A stretch of 54,051 bases of DNA from Pseudoalteromonas sp. BSi20652 (GTDB taxonomy: Bacteria > Pseudomonadota > Gammaproteobacteria > Enterobacterales > Alteromonadaceae): contig NZ_BADT01000120.1 of NCBI RefSeq assembly GCF_000239855.1, positions 1 through 54,051 on the forward strand. Direction: 5' to 3'. Under the pieces are notes generated by a model. The model searched no databases. It saw nothing but the letters and a program-made list of their open reading frames with translations, and had not been told where the DNA came from. Numbering within the stretch: the stretch's first letter is position 1; each line of letters begins with the position of its first letter. Position numbers and translations under genes: made by a program. Positions 9,459 through 17,217 of the stretch are shown here, one piece after another.

Positions 9459-10883
9459 TTACATAGATTCGAGCGTTTTACCGCGCGTTTCTTTAATATA
9501 TTTAACAACAAAAAATATACTTATAAGTGCCGATAACGCATAAAAGCCATAAGCACCAGCAAGGCCGATATTGGCAAGCATAATAGGGAAGGTCATGGTA
9601 ATGGCAAAGTTAGCAATCCACTGTGCGCTTGCTGCAACAGCAAGCGCCGCGCCGCGAATACGGTTATTAAACATTTCGCCTAATAATACCCATACAATTG
9701 GGCCCCAACTTAAGCCAAAAAATACCACAAATAAGTTAGCCATAATAAGCGCAAACGTACCCATGTTATCGCTAAGGGCAAGTTTGCCTGCTTCATCAAG
9801 GCCCGCACTGCCAAATATATAGGTCAGTGCGCTTAGACTGATAAACATACCAATACTGCCTACTAGTAGCAGTGGTTTACGGCCAACTTTGTCAACTAGG
9901 GCAATGGCAATAAAGGTGGATACAATATTAGTAGTACCTGCGAGTACATTTATAAATAGCGATTGCGACTCGTCAAACCCAGCGGCTTGCCAAAGCTCAG
10001 AGCCGTAATAAAACACCACATTAATACCTACAAATTGCTGAAATACGCTCAACGCCACACCCACCCAAACAATCGGGTGTACCTTTTTACTGCCATCAAT
10101 AAATAAATCACGAATACTTGGCTTTGTATTGCTATGCAAGGAGCGTTTAATATCGCTTATTTGCGCATCAACGTTGTCGTTCGATATTTTACTAAATACC
10201 GCTTTAGCATCGTTTACTTTACCTTGCGCCACTAAATAACGAGGCGACTCCGGAATAAACAATACACCGACTAAAAACAGTACCGCAGGCACAAGCTCTG
10301 CCCAAAACATCCAGCGCCAAGCGGCTATATCAAGCATTAAAATATTTTGCGCGCTGCCTGCTGCATCAGCAATTAAATAGTTACTTAAAAACGCAGCAAA
10401 TAAACCCAGTACAATAGCGAGTTGTTGTAGTGTAGCTAAACGGCCACGTAGTGCCGGTGGTGCAACCTCAGCAATGTAAGCTGGCGCCAATACCGATGCA
10501 GCACCAATGCCTAAACCACCAAATAAGCGGTAAAAAATAAACTCCGCAGAGCTTTCGCTAATGCCTGAGCCAAATGCACTAATGGCAAAAATAATAGCGG
10601 TGATGATCATAATTGCACGGCGACCAAACTTATCAGCCAGCGGCCCCGCAGCCAGCGCACCTAGGGCGCAGCCAAGTAACACAGACGCTACATTAAAGCC
10701 CGTAGCTACACTGCTTGAATTAAATGCATTACCGAGTGCCGACACCGTGCCGTTAATAACGCCCGAGTCAAAACCAAATAAAAAGCCACCAATAGCAGCA
10801 ACGGCAGAGATAAAAATTACGTAAAAAAGAGAGGTGTTTTCAGCTGTGTTGGCCAAGTGGGAAGGCGGTGTGTGCGTTGTCAT
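9459..10883 (-). CDS. Sugar porter family MFS transporter
   Basis: A 474-residue, 12-helix inner-membrane transporter of the major facilitator sugar-porter family, the XylE/GalP/AraE group that imports a sugar with protons. Visible signatures are GFDSGVINGT in helix 1, GRRAIMI after helix 2, PESPRYLVAQGK before the central loop, GINVVFYYG in helix 7, DKVGRKPLLLVG between helices 8 and 9, and the C-terminal ETRGKTLE. The length is normal. It is monocistronic, with no sugar kinase, isomerase or regulator beside it, so the substrate cannot be named. Confidence 0.92.
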   Translation of the reverse strand: MTTHTPPSHLANTAENTSLFYVIFISAVAAIGGFLFGFDSGVINGTVSALGNAFNSSSVATGFNVASVLLGCALGALAAGPLADKFGRRAIMIITAIIFAISAFGSGISESSAEFIFYRLFGGLGIGAASVLAPAYIAEVAPPALRGRLATLQQLAIVLGLFAAFLSNYLIADAAGSAQNILMLDIAAWRWMFWAELVPAVLFLVGVLFIPESPRYLVAQGKVNDAKAVFSKISNDNVDAQISDIKRSLHSNTKPSIRDLFIDGSKKVHPIVWVGVALSVFQQFVGINVVFYYGSELWQAAGFDESQSLFINVLAGTTNIVSTFIAIALVDKVGRKPLLLVGSIGMFISLSALTYIFGSAGLDEAGKLALSDNMGTFALIMANLFVVFFGLSWGPIVWVLLGEMFNNRIRGAALAVAASAQWIANFAITMTFPIMLANIGLAGAYGFYALSALISIFFVVKYIKETRGKTLESM

Positions 10884-11321
10884 AATATGCCCTGAAAGTT
10901 AATTTAAATTTAAAGGAGCATAATATCGTAAAGCGCTATGGTTGAATATGCTTGTGCGGGTATAAAGGGTTTGGCGAGTATAAATTGAGCCATTTTTAAA
11001 GGCTTTAATTTAAAGGTATTAGCTTACCGGCGTTACTTTAAAATTAAGTTACTGCCTTTTTAGATAACACAGACTGAATTTTAATAAATAATATGCTTTG
11101 TATAGGAAGTGCCTGTTGGAACAATATTACTGATCTGTACCTTTAAGTGTGCTTTTGCAATTACATAAATTGATTGGAAGTTAGGTAATTGTTTACAAGT
11201 CATTATTTGGTGGTTAAGGTAAATGCATTGAATATAGGAACATTGTCGGTTTATAAAACGACAAATATCGTCGATTAAGTTGTTATGTTTACTTCAAGCT
11301 TAGAGTGTTAATGGAATATTT
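10884..11321. other. Intergenic region carrying the left cassette boundary
   Basis: No gene is visible. The left part should contain the promoter of the MFS gene (minus strand). The right part ends with the sequence GTTATGTTTAC at 11282-11292. This is the exact reverse complement of the 10 bases right after the first small gene, which marks the left border of an integron-like cassette. A small hairpin (TTGTCG / CGACAA) precedes this border at about 11243-11265. Confidence 0.5.
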
Positions 11322-11564
11322 ATGCCAATAAAAAAATGGATTGTTCAATACGCTATAGCTCTACCAATTATTTTTTCTCTGTTGACAGGCGTTCAATACT
11401 TAAAAGGCAGAAGTCTAGAATACTCTATTGAATTCGGTATTTTGTGGGCCTTAGTATCGGTAACCATTTTTGCTATTAGGCGTTTCTACAATTATCGCAA
11501 AAATATTAATTGTGCTGTATGTAATGATATACCTAATAACAATCAAGATTCTGGTGGTAGGTAA
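11322..11564 (+). CDS. Hypothetical small membrane protein (cassette gene 1)
   Basis: An 80-residue protein that I do not recognise. Two hydrophobic segments (about residues 8-25 and 37-53) make it a likely small inner-membrane protein. The C-terminal tail is basic then polar (RRFYNYRKN) and has a CAVC pair. A weak TGGAAT ribosome-binding sequence precedes the ATG. It occupies nearly all of a predicted 360-bp cassette, and its stop codon overlaps the attC-like site, a typical cassette layout. Confidence 0.6.
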   Translation: MPIKKWIVQYAIALPIIFSLLTGVQYLKGRSLEYSIEFGILWALVSVTIFAIRRFYNYRKNINCAVCNDIPNNNQDSGGR

Positions 11565-11648
11565 ACATAATAAGTAACAGTTGGCTACGTTTCGCTTCGC
11601 TACACAGTTTAGCCAACCATTACTTAGCCTGTTATCTAAACGTTAGTT
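11561..11648 (+). repeat. attC-like site 1
   Basis: It begins with GTAAACATAA (complement of the cassette's own left end) and ends with ACGTTAG, a good GTTRRRY-type core. Inside is a long imperfect hairpin, AAGTAACAGTTGGCTA against TAGCCAACCATTACTT, with a variable loop. The left core reads CATAAT where RYYYAAC is expected, one mismatch in the AAC triplet. Confidence 0.55.
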
Positions 11649-11661
11649 TTCAAATAAACTT

Positions 11662-12060
11662 ATGGAGTCAATTTTGAGGTTATTTTGTCTTATTTTAATC
11701 ATGTTCGTATCTGGATGTGCAAGTATTTATGGGATTACTGGTGCTGATGAAGGAAAAAGAGTCGGCAACTCCTTTAAGTACAATATTATCCATCCGGGCT
11801 TGGGTGTAACAATCATTGAACCATATAGTGAAAAATTAATTCCTATAGAAACTATTGGTAAAAGTTCTCCCTCTCCCTTAAACCATACGATAAAATTTGG
11901 GACTTCCGAAAATATGCATACGCTAAAGATCGTTGGGAAGTATGAGAAGGACTTGTATCTTGATGATGCATACTATGGTTCTATCTGGAATGGAGATGTA
12001 CTTGTAAAAAATGGAGTACTATTTATTAATGGTAAAATTGCCGAAAAAATTGAAAACTAA
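11662..12060 (+). CDS. Hypothetical lipoprotein (cassette gene 2)
   Basis: A 132-residue predicted lipoprotein with a 19-residue signal peptide and lipobox VSGC. The mature part is hydrophilic and I do not recognise its fold. It has a GLGVTIIEPYSEK stretch and ends GKIAEKIEN. The gene starts about 20 bp after the attC-like crossover point and its stop overlaps the next attC-like site, as expected for a cassette gene. It is probably expressed by read-through, since I see no own promoter. Confidence 0.65.
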   Translation: MESILRLFCLILIMFVSGCASIYGITGADEGKRVGNSFKYNIIHPGLGVTIIEPYSEKLIPIETIGKSSPSPLNHTIKFGTSENMHTLKIVGKYEKDLYLDDAYYGSIWNGDVLVKNGVLFINGKIAEKIEN

Positions 12061-12136
12061 CAAGGCAAGTCATCGGAAAAACACTTGCTGGCTGCGCCAG
12101 AGCGCTCGCGTTTCCAGCTGCGTGGGACGTTATAAG
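12052..12136 (+). repeat. attC-like site 2
   Basis: It begins GAAAACTAAC (exact complement of GTTAGTTTTC at the left end of the same cassette) and ends GACGTTATAAG. Between them are nested short inverted repeats, for example GCTGG...CCAGC and GGAAA...TTTCC, plus a GAGCGCTC palindrome, giving a foldable single strand as attC sites require. The right-hand core matches GTTRRRY only partly, as the last bases belong to the next cassette. Confidence 0.55.
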
Positions 12137-12141
12137 CACGG

Positions 12142-12531
12142 ATGGATATGAGAGCACTTTATCTACTTTTAATTTTAGTTTCTATAAATATAAGTGCTGA
12201 TGCTTACTTTCCCAGCTGCTTTGAGTCCTCAACTTTTGAGAGATATGGGAAAAAGCTATTTATTACACCAGATGATTTGTTAAACCGTCCTAATTGGGAC
12301 TTAGGTGATGGCGAACCACCAATATCAATTGGTAATGCAACAGAAAAAGTTATGTCATTTCTTCGTGATAAATACAGTGTTGAAGACGTGATATTTGCAT
12401 TTGTTCACCTAAAGAGCCAAGTTTGTTTAATAGACCAGAAAATGCAAATAGTTTGGTTTTACGTTTTCGCTGCTGACTCACCAATTAGTCTTGTTGGTAT
12501 CTCAATAACTGGACGATTGATTGAGGCCTAG
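12142..12531 (+). CDS. Hypothetical secreted protein (cassette gene 3)
   Basis: A 129-residue protein that I do not recognise. An N-terminal hydrophobic stretch (RALYLLLILVSINISADA) looks like a Sec signal peptide with cleavage near residue 21. The mature part has two cysteines (SCFESS and VCLID) and is otherwise featureless. It begins 12 bp after the second attC-like site. No attC-like sequence follows it. Instead a second short open frame begins two bases later and is cut off, so this cassette seems to be truncated. Confidence 0.6.
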   Translation: MDMRALYLLLILVSINISADAYFPSCFESSTFERYGKKLFITPDDLLNRPNWDLGDGEPPISIGNATEKVMSFLRDKYSVEDVIFAFVHLKSQVCLIDQKMQIVWFYVFAADSPISLVGISITGRLIEA

Positions 12532-12532
12532 A

Positions 12533-12594
12533 ATGACATTTAAAAGAATATTTTTAGCGCTATTCATAGTGCTAAATCCTCCCCAGTCTCTGCC
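12533..12594 (+). pseudogene. Truncated start of a second cassette gene
   Basis: An ATG at 12533, two bases after the preceding stop, begins MTFKRIFLALFIVLN, which looks like the signal peptide of another secreted protein. The frame then runs antisense through the end of the phosphatase gene and has no protein character. The breakpoint is probably around 12575-12595. I read it as a gene fragment left by a deletion or insertion at the right border of the cassette cluster. Confidence 0.4.
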
Positions 12595-13089
12595 TCACAC
12601 ATCAAAGCTCTCAAAGTACTCTTTTTGCAATTTTATAGTAAGCGCTTTAGGGCGAATGCCTTGTACTAGGCTGTATACTTCTTCTTTTGTGTAACCTGCC
12701 GAATTTAAAATAAGCGCAGCGACCAACCCTGTGCGGCCGGTGCCGCCTTTGCAATGTATGGCAATGGTCTGCTTTTGTAATATGGCGTGTAGTATGTCGG
12801 TTTTGTGCGTGTTCCAGCTTGATGTAAAAGGCTGTTTTGGTGCTTCGTCGTCATTTATAGGTAAATGAAACCACGTTATACCGTGCTTTTTGCACTCACT
12901 ATTAATTGTTTCTACATTGTTTTTTTCAAGCTCCTTTTGAGGCATAAGTGAAAGCAGCATGTGAGTGCCAGCAGCTTTTAATGTATTGATTGAATCCGCT
13001 AGGTTTTGTGTTTTTGTACCAGGGCAAGGCGTAAAAATAATATTTGCGCCGTTATTAAGCGATAAAACATCGTATGGGTGCGCGCTCAT
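12595..13089 (-). CDS. Dual-specificity / tyrosine protein phosphatase
   Basis: A 164-residue cysteine-based phosphatase of the dual-specificity (CDKN3/DSP-like) type. The P-loop HCKGGTGRTG sits at residues 112-121 with nucleophile Cys113 and Arg119, the HCxxGxxR(S/T) signature. The general acid is probably an Asp in LPINDDEAP (80-81). There is no signal peptide, so it should act in the cytoplasm. The substrate is unknown. It is divergent from the FAN1-like nuclease gene and adjoins the broken end of the cassette cluster. Confidence 0.85.
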   Translation of the reverse strand: MSAHPYDVLSLNNGANIIFTPCPGTKTQNLADSINTLKAAGTHMLLSLMPQKELEKNNVETINSECKKHGITWFHLPINDDEAPKQPFTSSWNTHKTDILHAILQKQTIAIHCKGGTGRTGLVAALILNSAGYTKEEVYSLVQGIRPKALTIKLQKEYFESFDV

Positions 13090-13217
13090 GGTAAGTCCTT
13101 TATTTTTAATGAATTTACTTTTATACGCTTACTATAGCGTGTTTTAGTTACAAGTTTAAGATTGAATAATAAGCGCAAATACTAGATACTGTTTTTATAT
13201 ACAGTTGTGGCGATATT

Positions 13218-15374
13218 ATGAAAAAAGAATTACCAGCAAAATACTATTTAGCGCATTTTAGAGAGCTTATTGAGTTTGTAACAAGTAAATGTATGCATTT
13301 ACTTGAGCCCAAACACAGCGAATTTATTAGTAAAATTAATCAGCTAGATGAGCAAAGCCAGTGCATGTTGGCGCGGGTGTACTCACGCAAGCCTTATTTA
13401 GTGCAGGCGCAATCGCTCAATTATGAAGAAATAACATCGCCGCATCAGGCCATTTATACGCTAAAAAAAGCCGATATTTTATTTGAGCCAAACAAACAGC
13501 ATTATGCACAGCTTTTAGGGCACTTAACCAAGCCGGCCTTGGTTGAGTTACTAAGTAATTACGACGAGCAAATAAGCTTTAAAAAGAGCGCCGCTAAAGG
13601 CGCGCTGGTGGATGTTGCGCGTGAGTTTTTTAAAGCATGCCCACAAGAGCTTGCGCCACTTTATAGCCAGTATGTAATTAATAACCGCAGTGATTACTAC
13701 GAGTATTTTGAATTTTTATTTGCAGGCAAATTAAGCAGCGGTGATGTGAATCATCAAAATCGTTTTATCATGCGAGACTTAGGCTTAACCGCTACGCGCG
13801 AAGGGCACAGCGAGAGCTTGTCACGCTTTGAAACACTTGACGAAGCGCAATCAAACTATTTGCTAAACCGTTACCGGTTAGCATTTAAAAATATAACAGA
13901 TGAGAGCGACTATGCTGCTTTAGCATCGCAGGTTTTAGTGCAAGCTGCACATGGTGCAATTGCCGTTGCATTAAAAAATAAATTATTAGTTAGGCTTTAT
14001 AGGCAGCTAAAAGCAGTTGATAGCGAACTTGCTTTTAGCTTACTTGAAGGGTGCGTAGATGATAGCGAAGCACAAGAAATTCAAATAAGAGAGCAATACA
14101 GGCTTGGCAATAAAGAGTGGGTAAAAGCACGATTAGAAGCCATTATCGAAAACCCGCTCACCGACGATTTACTGTATTTTGCTGACGATTTTTTAATGCG
14201 TAAGTTTAATAAAAACACACGTTCGCGCTTAAGTGCCATGCTTGCCAACACCCAATGCGTGCTAGAAATAGATGAACTGTACCGAGGTGAAGTAGAGCAG
14301 GGCGTAAACGATTATTATACTCGCCAAGGTATGGCTGTATTTAATACCGAAAACACGCTTTGGCAAAGTTTGTTTGGTTTAGTATTTTGGCATGAGTTAT
14401 TTGTGGATTCGCCTTATCCGCCATGCAATGAGTTTGATATTTATCCACAAGTATTAAGGCTTGGTAATTTTTATGAAGCGCAGCAAACACAAATAAATGA
14501 GCGCTTAGCACAGTGCCAAACGTCGCAAGCATTGCTTAATTTAGTATGCAAAAATGCAGCGCAATACTTTGATCAACCTAACGGTTTGTTTAGGTGGCGC
14601 AGCAATTTATTAGAGCCACTAGAAGCGCTTATTTTAAACAGCCCTATTAAGGCGCTAATTGCGCACTTAACAGCCATGAGCAAACATTATTTACAGCTAA
14701 AAGACGGCTACCCCGACTTAATGGTCATTAATAATGGCCAAGTACATTTTGAAGAGGTAAAAGCTCCAGGCGATAAGCTTAGACGCAACCAACTAACCAC
14801 CATTGATAATTTAAAAAATGTGGGCTTTACAGTACACATTGCCGCGGTGAAATGGTTTGTAGATCCTAACCGTATTTACAGCGTAGTAGATATCGAAACC
14901 ACCGGCGGTTTAAAAGGCGGTAACCGTATTACCGAAATTGGCCTTGTAAAAGTGCAGCACGGTAAAGTAATTGATACGTGGACAAGCTTAGTTAACCCCG
15001 AGCGACATATACCTGGGTTTATAACGTCATTAACCGGTATTAGTGACAGCATGGTTTACAACGCCCCTGTATTTGCCGAAATAGCACCGCTATTGTTAAA
15101 TAAACTCGCAGGCAGTATTTTTGTAGCCCATAACGTTAATTTTGATTACGGCTTTATTAAAAAAGAGTGCGAGGTTGCAGGGCACTTTTTTAAAATGCCT
15201 AAGCTGTGCACTGTGGTTGAGTCGCGTAAAGCATTTAAAGGATTAAAGTCGTATTCACTTGGTAACCTTAGTGCGCATTTTAATTTAAATTTAACCAGCC
15301 ATCACCGCGCACTTGCCGATGCAACTGCAACAGCAGAGTTGTTATTACTTATTCAGCAATCAAAGAATCATTGA
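13218..15374 (+). CDS. FAN1-like VRR-NUC nuclease fused to DEDDh 3'-5' exonuclease
   Basis: A 718-residue protein with two nuclease modules. The first about 540 residues resemble bacterial FAN1: a mostly helical N-terminus and a VRR-NUC domain with the PD-(D/E)XK-like residues in DGYPDLMVI (about 494-502) and FEEVKAPGD (about 510-518). From about 552 a DnaQ/ExoX-like DEDDh domain follows: VVDIETTGG (Asp about 557, Glu about 559), TGISD, AHNVNFDYGF and the closing HHRALADA (about 695). All four acidic residues and the His are present. FAN1 proteins act on branched or cross-linked DNA, and DEDDh enzymes trim 3' ends. I infer a repair nuclease that cuts and resects. Fused exonuclease domains of this kind are not part of the well-studied FAN1 proteins. 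Confidence 0.85.
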   Translation: MKKELPAKYYLAHFRELIEFVTSKCMHLLEPKHSEFISKINQLDEQSQCMLARVYSRKPYLVQAQSLNYEEITSPHQAIYTLKKADILFEPNKQHYAQLLGHLTKPALVELLSNYDEQISFKKSAAKGALVDVAREFFKACPQELAPLYSQYVINNRSDYYEYFEFLFAGKLSSGDVNHQNRFIMRDLGLTATREGHSESLSRFETLDEAQSNYLLNRYRLAFKNITDESDYAALASQVLVQAAHGAIAVALKNKLLVRLYRQLKAVDSELAFSLLEGCVDDSEAQEIQIREQYRLGNKEWVKARLEAIIENPLTDDLLYFADDFLMRKFNKNTRSRLSAMLANTQCVLEIDELYRGEVEQGVNDYYTRQGMAVFNTENTLWQSLFGLVFWHELFVDSPYPPCNEFDIYPQVLRLGNFYEAQQTQINERLAQCQTSQALLNLVCKNAAQYFDQPNGLFRWRSNLLEPLEALILNSPIKALIAHLTAMSKHYLQLKDGYPDLMVINNGQVHFEEVKAPGDKLRRNQLTTIDNLKNVGFTVHIAAVKWFVDPNRIYSVVDIETTGGLKGGNRITEIGLVKVQHGKVIDTWTSLVNPERHIPGFITSLTGISDSMVYNAPVFAEIAPLLLNKLAGSIFVAHNVNFDYGFIKKECEVAGHFFKMPKLCTVVESRKAFKGLKSYSLGNLSAHFNLNLTSHHRALADATATAELLLLIQQSKNH

Positions 15375-15756
15375 TTTAGCTCAGTGGCATAAATACAACG
15401 TTGGATAACAAAGAATTCAGTTGGAATGTTTCATAAACTAGAGAGCGTAGATCTTTTGTGGTTAAAATGCGTTCTATATAGGGGCAGTTTAATCGCGGCG
15501 CGAGGGTTGTAACCCAGTGGGCTCGGTAAACGTTTCTGCGTTACCCTGCTGGCTTACATACTTGTAAGAATATGTAAAAACCGAGTAACAAAGCATAAAT
15601 GCCCCTAGGACAAACCCAAAGGGATGCGCATGTTTGGCGGTTATACTGCGTTATAGCCTATTTATGGGGAGCAACCACACTGCATAGGCCATAGGCTCTG
15701 CCTTGCTTAATTACCGAATTGTCTGCTGCAAATTTAACCTCGAAAATAAATAGGCC
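15375..15756. other. Intergenic region mostly filled by dispersed repeat
   Basis: There is no gene. The first about 150 bp hold nothing I can name, and no clear terminator follows the nuclease gene. The remainder is the dispersed repeat copy B described separately. Confidence 0.5.
15530..15747. repeat. Dispersed intergenic repeat, copy B
   Basis: The relative of 3411-3660. Shared blocks in the same order include GTTACCCT, GTAAGAATATGTAAAAACCG, CCTAGGAC, CTATTTATGGGGA, CACTGCATAGG, GGCTCTGCCTTGC and CTGCTGCAAATTTA. Compared with copy A it has a short internal duplication around CATAGGCCATAGGCTC. The sequence carries stops in all frames, so it is not a coding element. Confidence 0.75.
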
Positions 15757-15909
15757 CTAGCTTGATGCTAGTTTATTTTCAAAATCATTTTTAATTATTT
15801 CAAGTGCTTTGAGTACATTTTCTGGAGCAACCTCGTGTTGCTCTAGTATCATAATTAGATCGACAGCAAGCTTAATATGTTCAGGTGCTTGATCAAGTTG
15901 ATTGGTCAT
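15757..15909 (-). CDS. ybaM: YbaM-like small protein (DUF2496 family)
   Basis: A 50-residue protein beginning MTNQLDQAPEHIKLAVDL and ending NDFENKLASS. It aligns by eye with E. coli YbaM: the APxxxKLAVDLIxLLE core and the (V/T)LxALxIxKxDxExKL tail are shared. The function of the family is not known. It is helical and acidic. Its start overlaps the end of the upstream ComFB-like gene by 17 bp, so the two are almost certainly co-transcribed and translationally coupled. It is short enough to be missed by automatic calling. Confidence 0.75.
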   Translation of the reverse strand: MTNQLDQAPEHIKLAVDLIMILEQHEVAPENVLKALEIIKNDFENKLASS

Positions 15910-16174
15910 TTAGGTTTTTCTTTTTTGAAATTTGGCTAATAGCCACATTGATTGCAGTTTGAACCCGTTCTTCCATATGTACTCTTTCTGATTGAGGTAA
16001 ATAGAATGCCATATCTACATCGTAACGAATATATCGCGGCGGGAGTTGATTTAGCACTGTACAACAAAAGTCAGCCATCACATCGTCGTCATATTTTTCA
16101 TCGAGTTTTAGCCTAATTATTTCTTCAACTACAATTTTTTCGTAATAGTTATGTATGTCTTCGTGTAATCGCAT
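15893..16174 (-). CDS. ComFB family (late competence development) protein
   Basis: A 93-residue protein of the ComFB family. The N-terminus IHNYYEKIVVEEI and the LNQLPPRYIRYDVDMAFYLP segment (about residues 42-61) are the family hallmarks. ComFB was named from the Bacillus comF operon, where its role is unclear. In cyanobacteria a ComFB-type protein has been described as a cyclic-di-GMP receptor. A ligand-binding regulatory role here is therefore plausible but unproven. The C-terminal tail is basic. The gene overlaps the ybaM-like gene by 17 bp. Confidence 0.75.
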   Translation of the reverse strand: MRLHEDIHNYYEKIVVEEIIRLKLDEKYDDDVMADFCCTVLNQLPPRYIRYDVDMAFYLPQSERVHMEERVQTAINVAISQISKKKNLNDQST

Positions 16175-16225
16175 ATTTCACACCGCTTTAAATAATCCAT
16201 TTTACTGAGTCTATACTAAGGATTG

Positions 16226-16594
16226 TTATAAATCGATAGCTGCTTTAAATAGTTGTTTATGAACATTAATAAGTTCATGTAAATTACGCTGATAGCCTCC
16301 GCCAATGGCGCACATTAGTGGAATTTGTTTTTGCTTGCAAAAATTGAGTATGTGAAAGTCGCGTTTATACACACCATCGAGCGATACATTAAACAAGCCT
16401 AACTCATCTATATAATGTTGGGTATAACATAGCGCAAGTTGAGATACGGTTACTTTTTTAGGCTCTTGAAAGTGAATAGCCTAAGCACCTAGATTTTCTA
16501 TTTCCGTTTTAAGCAGCTGATACTTTTGAATAGGGAATCGATGACGTTCTGAAAGGATAAGGTCTGAATACAATGGATGATAATAAAGCAGCAT
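16226..16594 (-). pseudogene. Decayed histone deacetylase family protein gene
   Basis: Reading the minus strand gives MLLYYHPLYSDL...ERHRFPIQKYQLL, the start of the bacterial HDAC/acetoin-utilisation family. An in-frame TAG follows at codon 38, then VTVSQLALCYTQHYIDE. The frame then jumps directly to the family's extreme C-terminus (DGVYKRDFHIL...CAIGGGYQRNLHELINVH). Full-length members have about 300 residues and only about 122 codons remain. The catalytic His/Asp core, roughly 180 residues, is missing. A stop plus a large internal deletion cannot be fixed by one base change, so this is a genuine relic. It sits just downstream of priC on the same strand. Confidence 0.8.
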
Positions 16595-16607
16595 AGTAAA
16601 GTACGCC

Positions 16608-17216
16608 TTAACGCAGCTGTTGTTTTTCTACTTGTTGTATTTTGTCCTCGGTGGCAGAAATTGCTTTTCTGCAACGGCCTAATCGAGCATGAGTGCTTAA
16701 TATTTCAAGATTAAGTTTTTGTGCTTTAGCAGGCGACGCTTTATCCATTTGCATTTTACGCTCTTCAATCATGAGCACTAAACGGCGTTCAAACTCATGG
16801 TTTTGTTTTAATTCGTCGTAAAGCTCGTGCGATGATTGCATTATTTTTTGTACCGCTTGCTTATAAACGGTTTGTTTTGGGCGAGGTTTATAATGGCTTT
16901 TGTTTTCTTTAATCCAAATTGGCGTTGATTTAATAACGTTAAACACAGCTTGTACCTGAGCACCGATACGTTCAAGTGCGTAGGTATAAGCATGGCGATG
17001 CTCACTTGGCGGCAACCTTGTTACTTCGTCTTCTATTTCTATTACGTAATCGACTAGGTTCATGCTTTTTGTACTAAAAACTGCGCGGTCAAACAAGCTA
17101 GGTTGTGCTTGCATATAACGATTTTTAGAAAAAAGTTTAGCTTTATCAAATTGCTCAGCTTGTTGTTTTAGCGTTGCAACTTGTTGACGTAGTTTATCTA
17201 AAGCCATTGAATGCAT
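16608..17216 (-). CDS. priC: Primosomal replication protein N'' (PriC)
   Basis: A 202-residue basic, helical, coiled-coil-rich protein. The C-terminal part matches E. coli PriC in the conserved segment HEFERRLVLMIEERK...EILSTHARLGRCRKAI (about residues 140-190). PriC binds SSB and helps reload DnaB at stalled forks independently of PriA/PriB. An inner Met at residue 4 is an alternative start. It is the last intact gene of the dinG-TSUP-priC operon, 1 bp after the TSUP gene. E. coli PriC is slightly shorter (175 residues). Confidence 0.85.
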   Translation of the reverse strand: MHSMALDKLRQQVATLKQQAEQFDKAKLFSKNRYMQAQPSLFDRAVFSTKSMNLVDYVIEIEDEVTRLPPSEHRHAYTYALERIGAQVQAVFNVIKSTPIWIKENKSHYKPRPKQTVYKQAVQKIMQSSHELYDELKQNHEFERRLVLMIEERKMQMDKASPAKAQKLNLEILSTHARLGRCRKAISATEDKIQQVEKQQLR

Positions 17217-17217
17217 A

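Larger units (their letters stand above)
11282..12594 (+). mobile_element. Integron-like gene cassettes without integrase (three genes, last broken)
   Basis: Three small, unrelated, same-strand genes are each followed by an imperfect palindrome resembling an attC site. In a cassette, the first bases after the crossover (G^TTRRRY) pair with the last bases before the next attC core (RYYYAAC). Here GTTATGTTTAC (11282) is complementary over 10 bases to GTAAACATAA (11561), and GTTAGTTTTC (11642) to GAAAACTAAC (12052). That predicts cassettes of 360 bp (11283-11642) and 487 bp (11643-12129). The third begins at GTTATAAG (12129) and has no matching end. No tyrosine-recombinase integrase or attI is in the window, so this would be a cluster of attC sites lacking an integrase. 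Confidence 0.65.
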
